From positions 62,001 to 126,000 of the forward strand of contig NZ_CP097121.1 in assembly GCF_024029675.1 (NCBI RefSeq): DNA of 64,000 bases, written 5' to 3'. The translations under genes and the position numbers were made by a program. The DNA is from Fructilactobacillus carniphilus (GTDB taxonomy: Bacteria; Bacillota; Bacilli; Lactobacillales; Lactobacillaceae). Below are positions 34,694 to 44,000 of this stretch, in pieces; within the stretch, counting starts at the first letter, position 1, and each line of letters begins with the position of its first letter. The notes below the pieces were generated by a model, which was given only the letters and a program-made list of their open reading frames with translations, did no database searches and was not told the DNA's origin.

Positions 34694-35983
34694 ATGTTAG
34701 ACATTAAGTTAATTCGGCAAAAACCAGATTGGATTAAGGAAAAACTGGCTACCCGGGGCGTAAGTCCAGAAACGATTGACCAATTATTGGAATTAGACCA
34801 ACACCGACGGGATTTAATTGTGCAAACCGAACAGTTAAAGGCCGAACGGAATGAGGTTTCGGACCAAATTTCGCAATTAAAACGCAACAAAGAGAATGCC
34901 GAAGCTCCCATCAAACGGATGCGGGAAGTCGGTGCTGAAATCAAACAGTTGGACCAGGACTTGGAAAAGGTAGAAGCCGAACAACATGATGTAGCGGCCC
35001 ACTTACCCAACATTCCGAACGACCAGGTGCCAGTTAGCTTAACTGAGGAGGGGGCCGTCGAATTACGTAAAGTTGGAAACCCCCGTCAATTTGACTTTAC
35101 GCCCAAGGCTCACTGGGAAATCGGAGAAAATCTCGATATTTTGGACTTTCAACGCAGTGCCAAGGTAGCGGGGAGCCGGTTTGTTTACTACCTTGGGGCC
35201 GGAGCCATGCTAGAACGAGCCGTTTATAACTTTTACCTGGATGAAAACGATAAGGCCGGCTACACGGAAGTCTTACCACCATACATGGTAAACTCGGATT
35301 CGATGTACGGGACCGGACAATTTCCGAAGTTCTTGGAAACCAAGGCCGGCTTTGAAATCGCTGATAGTGATTTAACCATGATTCCGACGGCCGAAGTTCC
35401 CTTAGTGAACTTCTATCGTGATGAAGTGATTCCCGCAGACAAACTACCAGTGAAGTTTACGGCTTTAACCCCGGCCTTTCGTTCCGAAGCTGGAAGTGCC
35501 GGGCGGGATACCAAGGGATTAATCCGGTTGCATCAGTTTAACAAGGTCGAGATGGTGCAATTCACGAAACCTGAAGAGTCCTGGGATGCCCTGGAAAACA
35601 TTACGCACCAAGCAGAAAGTTCTCTGCAAAAATTGGGCTTGCCCTACCACGTCATTACGTTAACTTCGAGTGACATGAGCTTTACGGCCGCCATGACCCA
35701 CGATTTGGAAGTTTGGATGCCAGCGCAAAACCGTTATCGAGAAATTTCTAGTTGTTCGAATACCACTGATTTCCAAGCTCGCCGGGCTCACATTCAGTAC
35801 CGGGATGAAAACGGGAAATTACAGTACGTCCACACTCTGAATGGTTCGGGATTAGCCGTGGGCCGGACAGTTGCTGCCATTTTGGAAAACTACCAAAACG
35901 AAGATGGTTCGGTGACAATTCCGGACGCCTTGCAACCATACATGCACGGCATGAAGAAAATTACCAAACAACAACTCTTTTAA
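34694..35983 (+). CDS. serS: Seryl-tRNA synthetase
   Basis: A 429-residue class II synthetase charging tRNA-Ser. An N-terminal coiled-coil arm (about residues 30-100, [12 protein letters not shown] heptads) precedes the catalytic domain. Motif 2 is [24 protein letters not shown] and motif 3 ends with [16 protein letters not shown]. The ATG at 34694 follows GAGGAGG; a frame open from 34601 lies within the T-box and is rejected. It is controlled by the T-box leader and ends with a terminator. Confidence 0.96.
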   Translation: MLDIKLIRQKPDWIKEKLATRGVSPETIDQLLELDQHRRDLIVQTEQLKAERNEVSDQISQLKRNKENAEAPIKRMREVGAEIKQLDQDLEKVEAEQHDVAAHLPNIPNDQVPVSLTEEGAVELRKVGNPRQFDFTPKAHWEIGENLDILDFQRSAKVAGSRFVYYLGAGAMLERAVYNFYLDENDKAGYTEVLPPYMVNSDSMYGTGQFPKFLETKAGFEIADSDLTMIPTAEVPLVNFYRDEVIPADKLPVKFTALTPAFRSEAGSAGRDTKGLIRLHQFNKVEMVQFTKPEESWDALENITHQAESSLQKLGLPYHVITLTSSDMSFTAAMTHDLEVWMPAQNRYREISSCSNTTDFQARRAHIQYRDENGKLQYVHTLNGSGLAVGRTVAAILENYQNEDGSVTIPDALQPYMHGMKKITKQQLF

Positions 35984-35988
35984 GCAGG

Positions 35989-36013
35989 AGAGCGTCGGAA
36001 CGGCGCTCTTTTT
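35989..36013 (+). terminator. Terminator of serS
   Basis: AGAGCGTCG and CGGCGCTCT pair (one G-U) around GAA, then T5. Confidence 0.9.
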
Positions 36014-36014
36014 G

Positions 36015-36030
36015 TTTACCGAAAATTCGG
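36015..36030. promoter_or_regulatory. PurBox-like palindrome, distal
   Basis: CCGAAAATTCGG is a perfect 12-bp palindrome, and TTTACCGAAAATT differs from the PurBox AWWWCCGAACWWT at two positions. It overlaps the serS terminator region and lies about 155 bp ahead of phnD. Confidence 0.35.
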
Positions 36031-36073
36031 GATTATCGCTATTTTGTGGCTATGAAAAAGTAAGTTATTCTCT

Positions 36074-36097
36074 AATGTTCGGTAAAAAACGAACGTT
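36074..36097. promoter_or_regulatory. PurBox-like pair ahead of the phn operon
   Basis: On the minus strand TTTACCGAACATT (36074-36086) matches the PurBox AWWWCCGAACWWT at 12 of 13 positions. The adjoining AAAACGAACGTT (36086-36097) is a weaker opposite-facing copy. A TAAAAT -10 (36135-36140) follows with no good -35. In Lactococcus the PurR regulon includes phosphonate transport and fhs, so activation by PurR is a reasonable inference. Confidence 0.5.
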
Positions 36098-36170
36098 ATC
36101 GAATTTTGTATTGCCTTTGTCGGTGAAATTGTGCTAAAATGAGTTCATTATTAACTTGAGGAGGAGCGTA

Positions 36171-37109
36171 ATGAAGGTCAACAGGGTATTAAAGTTCGGA
36201 TTATTGGCGTTGGTCCTGCTAATGGTCGGAGGTGGACTGAGTGGTTGTAAGAAACACTCAAACGCTGAAAATTACCAACCCAAGAAGCTCGTGGTGGAAT
36301 TTAATCCATCTTCCAATGCCGGTAAGATGGAGGCTCGGGCGAAACCACTGGAAAAAATGCTGGAGCAACAACTGCACATTCCCGTTAAAGTGGTAGTTTC
36401 TACCAGCGGGAGTTCGATGGTGGAAGCCTTGGGTTCTAAAACGGCCGACGTGGCCTTTTTAGCGCCCACTGCTTATGCTTTAGGCCACGCAAACTACGGA
36501 GTCAAAGCTATTTTGCAGGCCACCCGGTATAAGTACGGTCCGGATTCAACGGAAGCCGTGACTAACATCCCCACGAACACGTATTTAGGTGAGATCGTGG
36601 TCCGGAAGAATGGGAAAGTCAAGAACCTCAACGACTTGAAGGGAAAGAAGATTGCGATTCAAGATACGACTTCGACGGCGGGCTACATTTTCCCAGCGGT
36701 GGAGTTAGAGGAACATGGGATTAACATCCACAAAAACGGGATTAAAACCTTCACGGTGAAGGGAGCCGATCAAGGGGTCTTATCCGTTTACAACGGCAAC
36801 GCCGATGCGGCCTTTGTTTTCCAAGGGGCGCGTAAGATTGCCGCCAAGGATGATCCGAACGTGATGAAGGATACTTCGGTTTTGTACAAAACCAAGCCAA
36901 TCCCGAACGATACGATTTCCGTGCGCCGGGATATGAGTCCCAAGTGGGATAAGAAAATTGCCAATGCCTTTCAAACAATTGCTAAATCGAAAAAGGGACA
37001 CAAGATTATTTACGAAATCTATAGTCACCAAGGCTACGTTCCAGTTAAAGATAGTGACTTTGACATTGTGCGAACATACCTACGCAAAGTCGGACGATTA
37101 GATGAATAA
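36171..37109 (+). CDS. phnD: Phosphonate/phosphite/phosphate ABC transporter, binding lipoprotein PhnD
   Basis: A 312-residue lipoprotein; the signal peptide ends in the lipobox LSGC. It belongs to the PhnD/PtxB-like family: KLVVEFNPSSNAGKMEARAKPLEKMLE, DVAFLAPTAYALG and AIQDTTSTAGYIFP are the typical blocks. The ATG at 36171 lies after GAGGAGG. It heads an operon of binding protein, ATPase and two permeases. Whether the ligand is a phosphonate, phosphite or phosphate is not decided by sequence. Confidence 0.88.
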   Translation: MKVNRVLKFGLLALVLLMVGGGLSGCKKHSNAENYQPKKLVVEFNPSSNAGKMEARAKPLEKMLEQQLHIPVKVVVSTSGSSMVEALGSKTADVAFLAPTAYALGHANYGVKAILQATRYKYGPDSTEAVTNIPTNTYLGEIVVRKNGKVKNLNDLKGKKIAIQDTTSTAGYIFPAVELEEHGINIHKNGIKTFTVKGADQGVLSVYNGNADAAFVFQGARKIAAKDDPNVMKDTSVLYKTKPIPNDTISVRRDMSPKWDKKIANAFQTIAKSKKGHKIIYEIYSHQGYVPVKDSDFDIVRTYLRKVGRLDE

Positions 37110-37123
37110 GGGGAGATAGACTA

Positions 37124-37885
37124 GTGGCTGCAAAAACTGTATTAGAACTCAAACACGTGAATAAGGTATACCCAAATGGGGTCAAGGGATTAGACGACAT
37201 TAACTTTGCGGTCCACGAGGGTGAATTCGTGGCCGTGGTCGGATTGTCGGGAGCCGGAAAGAGTACGTTATTTAACTCGATTAACCGGATGATTGATGTG
37301 ACTGACGGTCAGGTTCTGGTTGATGGCGAAGACATTACCAAGGTGAACGGGAAACAACTGCGGCGGATGCGACGGAAAATTGGAATGATTTTTCAAAGCT
37401 TTAATCTGGTCGACCGGACTACAGTGCAAAAAAACGTACTGGCCGGGCGGACCGGTTATTACTCAACCTGGAAAACCTTACTGGGAATTTACTCTAAGGA
37501 AGACAAACAACAAGCAGTGGCCCAACTGGAAAAAGTGAATATGGTCAAGAAACTATACCGGCGGGCAGACCAACTTTCTGGGGGACAAAAGCAACGGGTA
37601 GCAATTGCGCGAACCCTGATGCAGAACCCCACGTTAGTGCTGGCCGATGAACCCGTGGCTTCTTTGGACCCGAAGACCAGTAAGGGTGTGATGGACGACC
37701 TTTACAACCTTAAGAAACACGAACACATTACCGTATTAGTGAACCTGCACTCGATGGAGCTAGCGTTGAAGTACGCGGATCGGATTATCGGGCTCCGGGA
37801 TGGGAAACTGGTTTACAACAAACCGATTGCCGAAGCGAACGAAGCCGACCTGCGTGATGTTTACGAACACGGGAGGGATAACTAA
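37124..37885 (+). CDS. phnC: Phosphonate-type ABC transporter ATPase PhnC
   Basis: A 253-residue ABC ATPase. Walker A GLSGAGKST is at 40-48, signature LSGGQKQRVAIART near 155, Walker B VLADEP near 175, and the switch His in VNLHSMELAL. It starts with GTG after GGGGAG. Its stop shares a base with the next start (TAATG). Powers the PhnE permeases. Confidence 0.92.
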   Translation: MAAKTVLELKHVNKVYPNGVKGLDDINFAVHEGEFVAVVGLSGAGKSTLFNSINRMIDVTDGQVLVDGEDITKVNGKQLRRMRRKIGMIFQSFNLVDRTTVQKNVLAGRTGYYSTWKTLLGIYSKEDKQQAVAQLEKVNMVKKLYRRADQLSGGQKQRVAIARTLMQNPTLVLADEPVASLDPKTSKGVMDDLYNLKKHEHITVLVNLHSMELALKYADRIIGLRDGKLVYNKPIAEANEADLRDVYEHGRDN

Positions 37886-38676
37886 TGAAACCGGAAGTAC
37901 CGCAACAATCGTTTATCCGCCGCTTTCACGTGGTGGGGATTGCGATTACGTTGGTAATCATCATTTTGATGTATTACTCCGCCATCATTACCGGCGTGGA
38001 CGTGAACGCTTTCTTTGAAAATGCCGATCAGTTTGGGGTCGTGCTGGGGCAAATGAAGCACCCGGACTGGCCGTACCTAACTAAAATCACGGGAACGTTA
38101 GCCCAGACCCTCCAAATGGCGATCTTGGGGACGACGATTGGGACGATTTTTGCCCTACCGTTTTCCTTCTTAGCCGCCCGGAACATTGTGAAAAATCCGG
38201 TGGGTCGGTGGCTGATTCGCTTGATCTTATCGTTGATTCGGACGTTACCAACCTTGCTGTTGGCCGCTTTATTCGTAGCCGTGTTTGGGATTGGACCAAT
38301 GACCGGGGTGATTACCCTGGCGTTCTTCTCCTTTGGAATGATTGCTAAGTTGTTTTACGACATCATCGAAACGATTGACATGGGACCGGTGCGGGCCTTA
38401 CGGGCCACTGGAGCCACCATGTTGCAAACGATTCGGGTGGCAATTATTCCCCAGATCGCTGGTCAGTTCATGAGTGATTTCATGTACACCCTAGAAATTA
38501 ACGTGCGGTCCTCAACCGTGTTAGGTTACTTAGGAGCCGGGGGAATTGGTTTGTACTTACAACAAACCCTCGACCAATTCGATTACCCGCGGACGGCCGT
38601 GATTATTCTGGCAATCTTTGCCGTTGTTCTAGTCATCGACGCAATTAGTAATTACGTAAGGAAGCGACTTCAATAA
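37885..38676 (+). CDS. phnE: Phosphonate-type ABC permease, first PhnE
   Basis: A 263-residue permease with about six spans and the EAA-type loop ETIDMGPVRALRATGATMLQTIRVAIIPQ contacting the ATPase. Its start overlaps phnC and its stop overlaps the second permease (TAATG in both), so all three are coupled. Two distinct PhnE proteins presumably form a heterodimer. Confidence 0.9.
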   Translation: MKPEVPQQSFIRRFHVVGIAITLVIIILMYYSAIITGVDVNAFFENADQFGVVLGQMKHPDWPYLTKITGTLAQTLQMAILGTTIGTIFALPFSFLAARNIVKNPVGRWLIRLILSLIRTLPTLLLAALFVAVFGIGPMTGVITLAFFSFGMIAKLFYDIIETIDMGPVRALRATGATMLQTIRVAIIPQIAGQFMSDFMYTLEINVRSSTVLGYLGAGGIGLYLQQTLDQFDYPRTAVIILAIFAVVLVIDAISNYVRKRLQ

Positions 38677-39470
38677 TGAATAAAACAAAAACAACCGCAT
38701 TCGAACGCTTGAAGTGGCTCATCGTAGCCGCCCTGATTATCATCATCTACATCTGGTCCATTAATGGGATTCCCTTTACCGGGATTCAAAAATCAGCCAG
38801 CAGCGTTAGCATGGCAATCTTCAAGGGGATTATCCATCCGGAGTGGTCCTACGTCTATAACGGAAGTGGAGAAGATCTGGTTTCACAACTGGTGATTACC
38901 TTGGCGATTGCCTTTTTGGGGACAATCATCTCGGCCATTCTGAGTGTGCCGTTGGCCTTCTTGGCAGCGCAAACTATCAAGAACTTCTTTCACCCGCGGT
39001 CTACGATTGGAAAAGTGATTTTAACGGCCATCCGGGCCTTCCCGGAAGTGGTCTTGGCCATTCTCTTCATTAAAATGGTAGGACCGGGGTCCTTTGCCGG
39101 AGTGCTGGCAATCGGAGTGCACTCGGTCGGGATGCTGGGGAAGCTCTTCTCCGAAGCCATCGAAGAAATGGACCGGAGTGCTGAAACGGCCATCATTGCT
39201 GCCGGAGGGACGAAACTACAAACCTTTCGGATTGCCACCCTGCCGACCATTTTGCCGGCGTTAATGTCGTACACCCTGTATCGGTTTGAAATTTCCGTTC
39301 GGTCGGCTTCTATCTTAGGTTTGGTGGGAGCCGGTGGAATCGGGACGCCGATGATGTTTGCATTGCAAACCCGGGATTGGTCCAAAACGGGGATCATTCT
39401 CTTGGGAATTGTGGTCATGGTGATTGTGATTGATACCTGTTCTTCAGCAATTAGAAAACGATTAGGTTAA
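38676..39470 (+). CDS. phnE: Phosphonate-type ABC permease, second PhnE
   Basis: A 264-residue permease related to the preceding one. It has a matching coupling loop EEMDRSAETAIIAAGGTKLQTFRIATLP and the shared ending RSASILGLVGAGGIG. Last gene of the operon, closed by a terminator. Confidence 0.9.
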   Translation: MNKTKTTAFERLKWLIVAALIIIIYIWSINGIPFTGIQKSASSVSMAIFKGIIHPEWSYVYNGSGEDLVSQLVITLAIAFLGTIISAILSVPLAFLAAQTIKNFFHPRSTIGKVILTAIRAFPEVVLAILFIKMVGPGSFAGVLAIGVHSVGMLGKLFSEAIEEMDRSAETAIIAAGGTKLQTFRIATLPTILPALMSYTLYRFEISVRSASILGLVGAGGIGTPMMFALQTRDWSKTGIILLGIVVMVIVIDTCSSAIRKRLG

Positions 39471-39474
39471 TTAA

Positions 39475-39508
39475 GAGTCATCCGCATTTACGGGTGACTT
39501 TTTTTTCG
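39475..39508 (+). terminator. Terminator of the phn operon
   Basis: AGTCATCCG with CGGGTGACT (one G-U), followed by T8. Confidence 0.9.
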
Positions 39509-39551
39509 AAATATTTGTGGATTCATAAGCTATAAACAGAGTTGACTTTTC

Positions 39552-39566
39552 GACCGGATATCGGTC
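39552..39566. promoter_or_regulatory. Inverted repeat ahead of fhs
   Basis: GACCG-GATAT-CGGTC lies just downstream of a TTGACT -35-like hexamer (39542-39547) and about 60 bases before the fhs start. It falls within the expected promoter, so it could be an operator. The binding protein is unknown and it is not a PurBox. Confidence 0.4.
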
Positions 39567-39627
39567 AGAATGAAACCAAGTAAATTAGGAAGAGCGACTG
39601 GGTTCTGGTCGTAGAGGAGGATGCCCC

Positions 39628-41289
39628 ATGAAAAGTGATATTGAAATTGCTCAGGCAGCGGAACCATGGCCAATTGAAAAGGTGGCAGCCGCCGCTGGCT
39701 TTCAACCAGAAGAAGTGTTACCGTACGGCCGAGAAAAAGCTAAAATTGAACGAAAACAACCAGTGGATCGGGATCAATTTGGTAAGCTCGTGTTAGTGAC
39801 TTCGATTAACCCGACGCCGGCTGGCGAAGGGAAGTCGACGGTGGCAGTGGGCTTGGCAGACGCCATGCAACAAGCGGGGCAGCAAACCATGTTAGCGCTC
39901 CGGGAACCATCTTTAGGTCCCGTGATGGGAATGAAGGGGGGCGCTACCGGGGGTGGTTACTCCCAAGTCATCCCAATGGACGACATTAACTTGCACTTTA
40001 CGGGCGATTTTCACGCCCTAACCGTGGCCCAGAATACGTTGGTGGCCCTGATTGATAACAGCATTTACCAGGGCAATCCGTTAAATCTGGACCCCCGCCA
40101 AATCATCGTAAAACGAGTCTTAGATGTTAACGACCGGGATTTGCGCCACATCGTGATTGGACTAGGTGGTCGGACCAGTGGAGTACCTCGGGAAGGGAGC
40201 TTTGAAATAACAGCTGCTTCTGAAATGATGGCGATTTTAACCCTGTCAACTGACCTGGCGGACTTGAAACGACGAATTAACCGGATCGTGGTGGGTTATA
40301 CCTATGATCGTCAACCAGTCACGGTAGCCGAGCTGGGAGTCGGGGGCGCCTTAGCGACCCTATTAAAGGACGCCATCTTACCGAACCTCGTGCAAACGAT
40401 TGCGCACACCCCAGCCTTGATTCACGGGGGACCCTTTGCCAACATCGCACAGGGAACCAACTCGATTCAGGCCACGCAGTTAGCGCTGCAAAAAGCTGAC
40501 TATACCGTTACGGAAGCCGGCTTCGGTGCCGACCTCGGAGGGGAAAAATTCCTGGACGTTAAGACGCCGTTACTGGGCAAGCATCCGGATGCGATCGTGG
40601 TGGTAGCCACGGTCCGAGCACTTAAAATGCACGGGGGGCTGGCGAAGGATCAACTTGATCACGAAGACCTAGATGCTTTGCACAAGGGGCTCGCTAACCT
40701 CAGCCGGCACCTCCACAGCATGAAACGCTATGGGATTCCCGTGGTGGTAGCCGTAAACCGGTTTACCAACGATACGGATGCCGAACTCCAGATGGTTGTG
40801 GATTATGCCAATGAACACGATGTTCCTGCTTACCCAGCCGATGTCTGGGGTCAAGGGGGAAATGGAGCGCAAGAATTAGCAGCAGGGGTCATTGCTGCTG
40901 CGGATCAACCGGCGAACTTCACACCGCTTTACGAACCCACGGACGACGTGGAAACCAAGTTGAACCGGATTGTCACCCAAATTTATGGGGGCCAGGGAGT
41001 TGAATTGGAACCCAAGGCGCAGAAGCAACTACGTCAGTTAGTCGACCAGGGCTGGGATCACTTGCCAGTGATTGTGGCGAAGACCCAGTACTCACTAACG
41101 GACGATGCCAAACGCTTGGGGGCACCGACCGACTTTAAGATTCACATTCGGGAGTTTGTGCCGAAACTAGGGGCCGGATTTATTGTGGCGATGGCCGGGA
41201 GCATCCTGACGATGCCCGGTTTGCCGAAACATCCGGCGGCTGAAAAGATTGAAATTACGGACGATGGAACGATTAGTGGTCTGTACTAG
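39628..41289 (+). CDS. fhs: Formate-tetrahydrofolate ligase
   Basis: A 553-residue ATP-dependent enzyme making 10-formyl-THF, the one-carbon donor for purine and formyl-Met synthesis. The P-loop is TPAGEGKST (63-71). [37 protein letters not shown] contains the family's long signature, split around residue 95. Length is normal for the family. ATG after GAGGAGG. It neighbours the phn operon, a grouping consistent with purine-linked control. The AT-rich retron island begins right after its stop, and no terminator is visible between. Confidence 0.95.
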   Translation: MKSDIEIAQAAEPWPIEKVAAAAGFQPEEVLPYGREKAKIERKQPVDRDQFGKLVLVTSINPTPAGEGKSTVAVGLADAMQQAGQQTMLALREPSLGPVMGMKGGATGGGYSQVIPMDDINLHFTGDFHALTVAQNTLVALIDNSIYQGNPLNLDPRQIIVKRVLDVNDRDLRHIVIGLGGRTSGVPREGSFEITAASEMMAILTLSTDLADLKRRINRIVVGYTYDRQPVTVAELGVGGALATLLKDAILPNLVQTIAHTPALIHGGPFANIAQGTNSIQATQLALQKADYTVTEAGFGADLGGEKFLDVKTPLLGKHPDAIVVVATVRALKMHGGLAKDQLDHEDLDALHKGLANLSRHLHSMKRYGIPVVVAVNRFTNDTDAELQMVVDYANEHDVPAYPADVWGQGGNGAQELAAGVIAAADQPANFTPLYEPTDDVETKLNRIVTQIYGGQGVELEPKAQKQLRQLVDQGWDHLPVIVAKTQYSLTDDAKRLGAPTDFKIHIREFVPKLGAGFIVAMAGSILTMPGLPKHPAAEKIEITDDGTISGLY

Positions 41290-41329
41290 AGTGATTATCA
41301 TATGTAAATTGTTACAATAATTTTATTTA

Positions 41330-41358
41330 TATAAACATACTATGTATTATGATATAAT
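41330..41358 (+). promoter_or_regulatory. Promoter of the retron RNA
   Basis: A consensus TATAAT at 41353-41358 places transcription start near 41365, exactly at the first base of the outer retron repeat. The -35 position is poorly conserved. An alternative TTGTTA/TATAAA pair lies at 41309-41335. Confidence 0.6.
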
Positions 41359-41364
41359 GAAAAT

Positions 41365-41529
41365 GCAGGGCTGGTTTATGTCCTAAGTTTCTTAGGATTT
41401 TAAAAAAATGGTAGGGTTGATACTGACCACTATCAGAGTTTACTAATCTATCATTAATTTATTACTGGTTACCGAAGAGGGTAATCTTTAGTTAATTTAC
41501 AGTCGCTTGTCGCGGAATGGCAGCCCTGT
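41365..41529 (+). ncRNA. Retron msr-msd RNA (template for the reverse-transcribed DNA)
   Basis: About 165 nt immediately 5' of the reverse transcriptase. The ends pair: CAGGGCTG (41366-41373, a1) and CAGCCCTG (41521-41528, a2) are exactly complementary, the hallmark of retron RNA. Just inside a1 is a msr-type hairpin, TCCTAAG-TTT-CTTAGGA (41381-41397), a perfect 7-bp stem with a 3-nt loop. A second stem, TGGTAG with CTATCA, spans 41409-41435. In the presumed msd, GGTTACC (41467-41473) pairs with GGTAATC (41480-41486) around a 6-nt loop. Ten T follow a2 (41529-41538). The priming G and the limits of the msDNA are not assigned. Confidence 0.8.
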
Positions 41530-41559
41530 TTTTTTTTTGAATATTTTTGGAGTAAAAGT

Positions 41560-43521
41560 ATGAAAAAAATTTCAGATTTTAATAACAGAAATGATTTTAT
41601 AAATTACCTACATAGTGTTGGTTTTATTAATCAGAATAATAAAACTAGAAATGAAAAATTATCACTCTCTTCTTTATTTGATAAAAATGATGAATTATAT
41701 CATAAAGCCCATATATCCAAAAAGTATAGTGATGAAAAACGGTGTTTAACTGTTCCAGACAGAGATTTAAAAGATTTACAAAAAATAATAAATGAATTAA
41801 TTAAAGCGCAATTAAAATTTAATTCTTTTAAGTTTGAAAAATATGTACAGGCTTACCAAGATAAAAAAGGAATATTTACTAATGCACAAATGCATAGAAA
41901 TAAAAAGTATTTATTACATCTTGATCTAAAAAATTTCTTTCCTACTATTCATTTTGGAAGAGTTAGCGGGCTCTTACATAAAAGTTATCTATTTGGATTA
42001 AATAAACAAATGGCATTTTTTTTTGCTAATATTCTTACCTATAAGGGCGAATTACCGCAAGGGTCACCTACATCTCCAATAATTTCTAACTTAATCGGTA
42101 AAAGATTGGATCAACAGATAGTTAGAGTAGCATTAAAATTTCATTTTACTTATTCTAGATATGCAGATGATTTAACATTTTCAACTAATGATTCAAATAT
42201 TATAAGGAATAAACTTTTTTCTTTTAAGTCTGAAATTTATAAAATAGTAAATAAAAATGGTTTCAAAATAAATGATAAGAAAACAATAATTAGTGGTCCA
42301 AATGTAAGACATGAAGTTACAGGGCTATCGAATAATAAAAGAGTTTCCGTTACTGATGATTTTTACAAAAAAACTAGAGCGATGGTTAATAACATTTATG
42401 TTAAAAATTTCTTTTTTGATGGTTCTTATTTTTGTAAGCTAAATTCTGAAAAAAGCATTAGAATTGCAATTCAGAAAATTAGTGGACGATACGCATTTAT
42501 TAAGGATATTGAAGATAAAAATAGAAATATGTATATTGGTCATGAAAATGGTTCTGAGTATAATGGAATAACCCCAACATATTTTAAAGAAGAAAGCTAT
42601 AAAAATAATAGACTGGGTATATATTCTGGAAAAATGTTGTCTTATAGTAGATTTTTATTTTACAAATTCTTTTTATCAGGATTAGATTCATATATATTTT
42701 GTGAGGGGAAAACTGATCCTAGATATATTAAGGCAGCAATGAATTCATTGAACATTAATAGTAAAATTAAATTAATTGATTTTGAGTCACAAAAAAACAA
42801 AAATACTACATTTAAAAAAATATTTTCTTTATCAGGTGGTGGAGGAAGTCTTAAGATAATATTAGAAATGTATTTTGGAAACGCAGGATTTTCGACTTCA
42901 AAAATGACAACCAATTTAACTTCGTATTGGGATTATTTTTCACAAAAAATAATCCCAATTAGACCAAGTATAATTCTATTTGACTATGAAATTAATTCTA
43001 ATAATTCACCATTAAGTCATGCTCTTAATTTTATTAAATCAAGGTTAATTAATTCTCAAAATAATACTATTGATTTTAAAGATATAGAACATAATATAAA
43101 AAATTTTGGTTATAGTCATATTATTGGGAATCTATATATTGCAACTACATTTCAAAAATGTAAATCAAGTGATATAGCAATCGAAAATTATTTTCCAGAT
43201 GATTTTTTAAATCATCCATATGCTTCAGATCCTAAATATGTAGATAATGAGAATCAAAAAGAAAGACAATTTGAAAATGCCCCTGATCTGCAGAATTCAA
43301 GTGTAAATAAAATCGAAAAAAATGAATTTTCTTCATATGTGAGATCAAGAATAAATGACAAAGATTTATTTAAGAATTTTAAAGAACTTTTTTTGATTTT
43401 TGATAAAATTAGAGTTGATTATGGAAGATTAATTTTTGAAAAAATGAATTATCTAGATAGTTCATCAATATTATATAAATTTACAAATGAAAAGCTAAAT
43501 GAAATATCAGATATTGATTGA
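41560..43521 (+). CDS. Retron reverse transcriptase fused to a TOPRIM-like domain (Ec67-type architecture)
   Basis: A 653-residue two-domain protein. Residues about 55-270 form the reverse transcriptase: retron-specific NAQMH (108-112, NAxxH), catalytic Asp122 in LDLKNFF, LPQGSPTSP (165-173), catalytic YADD (201-204) and VTG (253-255), the retron domain Y motif. Residues about 375-500 look like a TOPRIM: FCEGKTD with Glu382, then IILFDYE with Asp475 and Glu477 in place of the usual DxD. A long Asn/Lys/Ile-rich tail follows. Known retrons of this layout (Ec67) are anti-phage systems in which the fused domain is the toxic effector; that role is inferred here. Start ATG after TTGGAG. AT-rich codon use unlike all neighbours suggests acquisition. 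Confidence 0.92.
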   Translation: MKKISDFNNRNDFINYLHSVGFINQNNKTRNEKLSLSSLFDKNDELYHKAHISKKYSDEKRCLTVPDRDLKDLQKIINELIKAQLKFNSFKFEKYVQAYQDKKGIFTNAQMHRNKKYLLHLDLKNFFPTIHFGRVSGLLHKSYLFGLNKQMAFFFANILTYKGELPQGSPTSPIISNLIGKRLDQQIVRVALKFHFTYSRYADDLTFSTNDSNIIRNKLFSFKSEIYKIVNKNGFKINDKKTIISGPNVRHEVTGLSNNKRVSVTDDFYKKTRAMVNNIYVKNFFFDGSYFCKLNSEKSIRIAIQKISGRYAFIKDIEDKNRNMYIGHENGSEYNGITPTYFKEESYKNNRLGIYSGKMLSYSRFLFYKFFLSGLDSYIFCEGKTDPRYIKAAMNSLNINSKIKLIDFESQKNKNTTFKKIFSLSGGGGSLKIILEMYFGNAGFSTSKMTTNLTSYWDYFSQKIIPIRPSIILFDYEINSNNSPLSHALNFIKSRLINSQNNTIDFKDIEHNIKNFGYSHIIGNLYIATTFQKCKSSDIAIENYFPDDFLNHPYASDPKYVDNENQKERQFENAPDLQNSSVNKIEKNEFSSYVRSRINDKDLFKNFKELFLIFDKIRVDYGRLIFEKMNYLDSSSILYKFTNEKLNEISDID

Positions 43522-44000
43522 CTTCTTGTCATTAATATATTTTTATTTTCAAATTATTGTTTGGAGTTCAGTTTACAATTTTATACTTCATCTTTTTAAT
43601 GGTGGATTTAATATTTGTCCGTGTTTTTAAATTGTACAGTAATTAAAAATTATTTATCGCTAGTGGTATTTAAAATTAAATTATAAAGTATAAAGTATTT
43701 TATATTTCTAAGTGAAATAATTTGTATTGTCCTTGTATGTTTTTACTTGTAGGCGGGGATTATTGCTAAAATTTTATTAACAATTTGTTTATCTCAAATA
43801 ACTCATTTCTTATTTAATGATATGCAAAAAAGTAATACAAAAATAAATGATGGTTTAGCATACGGTTATTATAAATACTGTACAATGATAAAGAATACAG
43901 TATAAATATAACCAAGTTTATTAAAAAATCATCGATAGCTTAATAAACAAATATAGAAGATTTTGAATTGATTTTAAATTTATTATTTATAATTTTTAAA
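43522..44000. other. AT-rich intergenic stretch with inverted repeats, no gene seen
   Basis: No credible reading frame on either strand. Two inverted repeats stand out: ATACTGTA (43875-43882) with TACAGTAT (43896-43903), and GTTTATTAA (43916-43924) with TTAATAAAC (43940-43948). Composition matches the retron gene, so it is probably part of the same acquired segment. Function unknown. Confidence 0.6.

Noticed and set aside
39510..39627. Tetrahydrofolate riboswitch ahead of fhs
   Set aside because: The leader is short and lacks the conserved folate-binding junctions.
41560..43521. Group II intron or diversity-generating RT
   Set aside because: No maturase or HNH region, no intron ribozyme ends, no template/variable repeat pair; NAxxH and VTG point to retrons.
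43875..43903. Attachment site for the retron island
   Set aside because: An inverted repeat without a matching copy at the other border and no integrase nearby.
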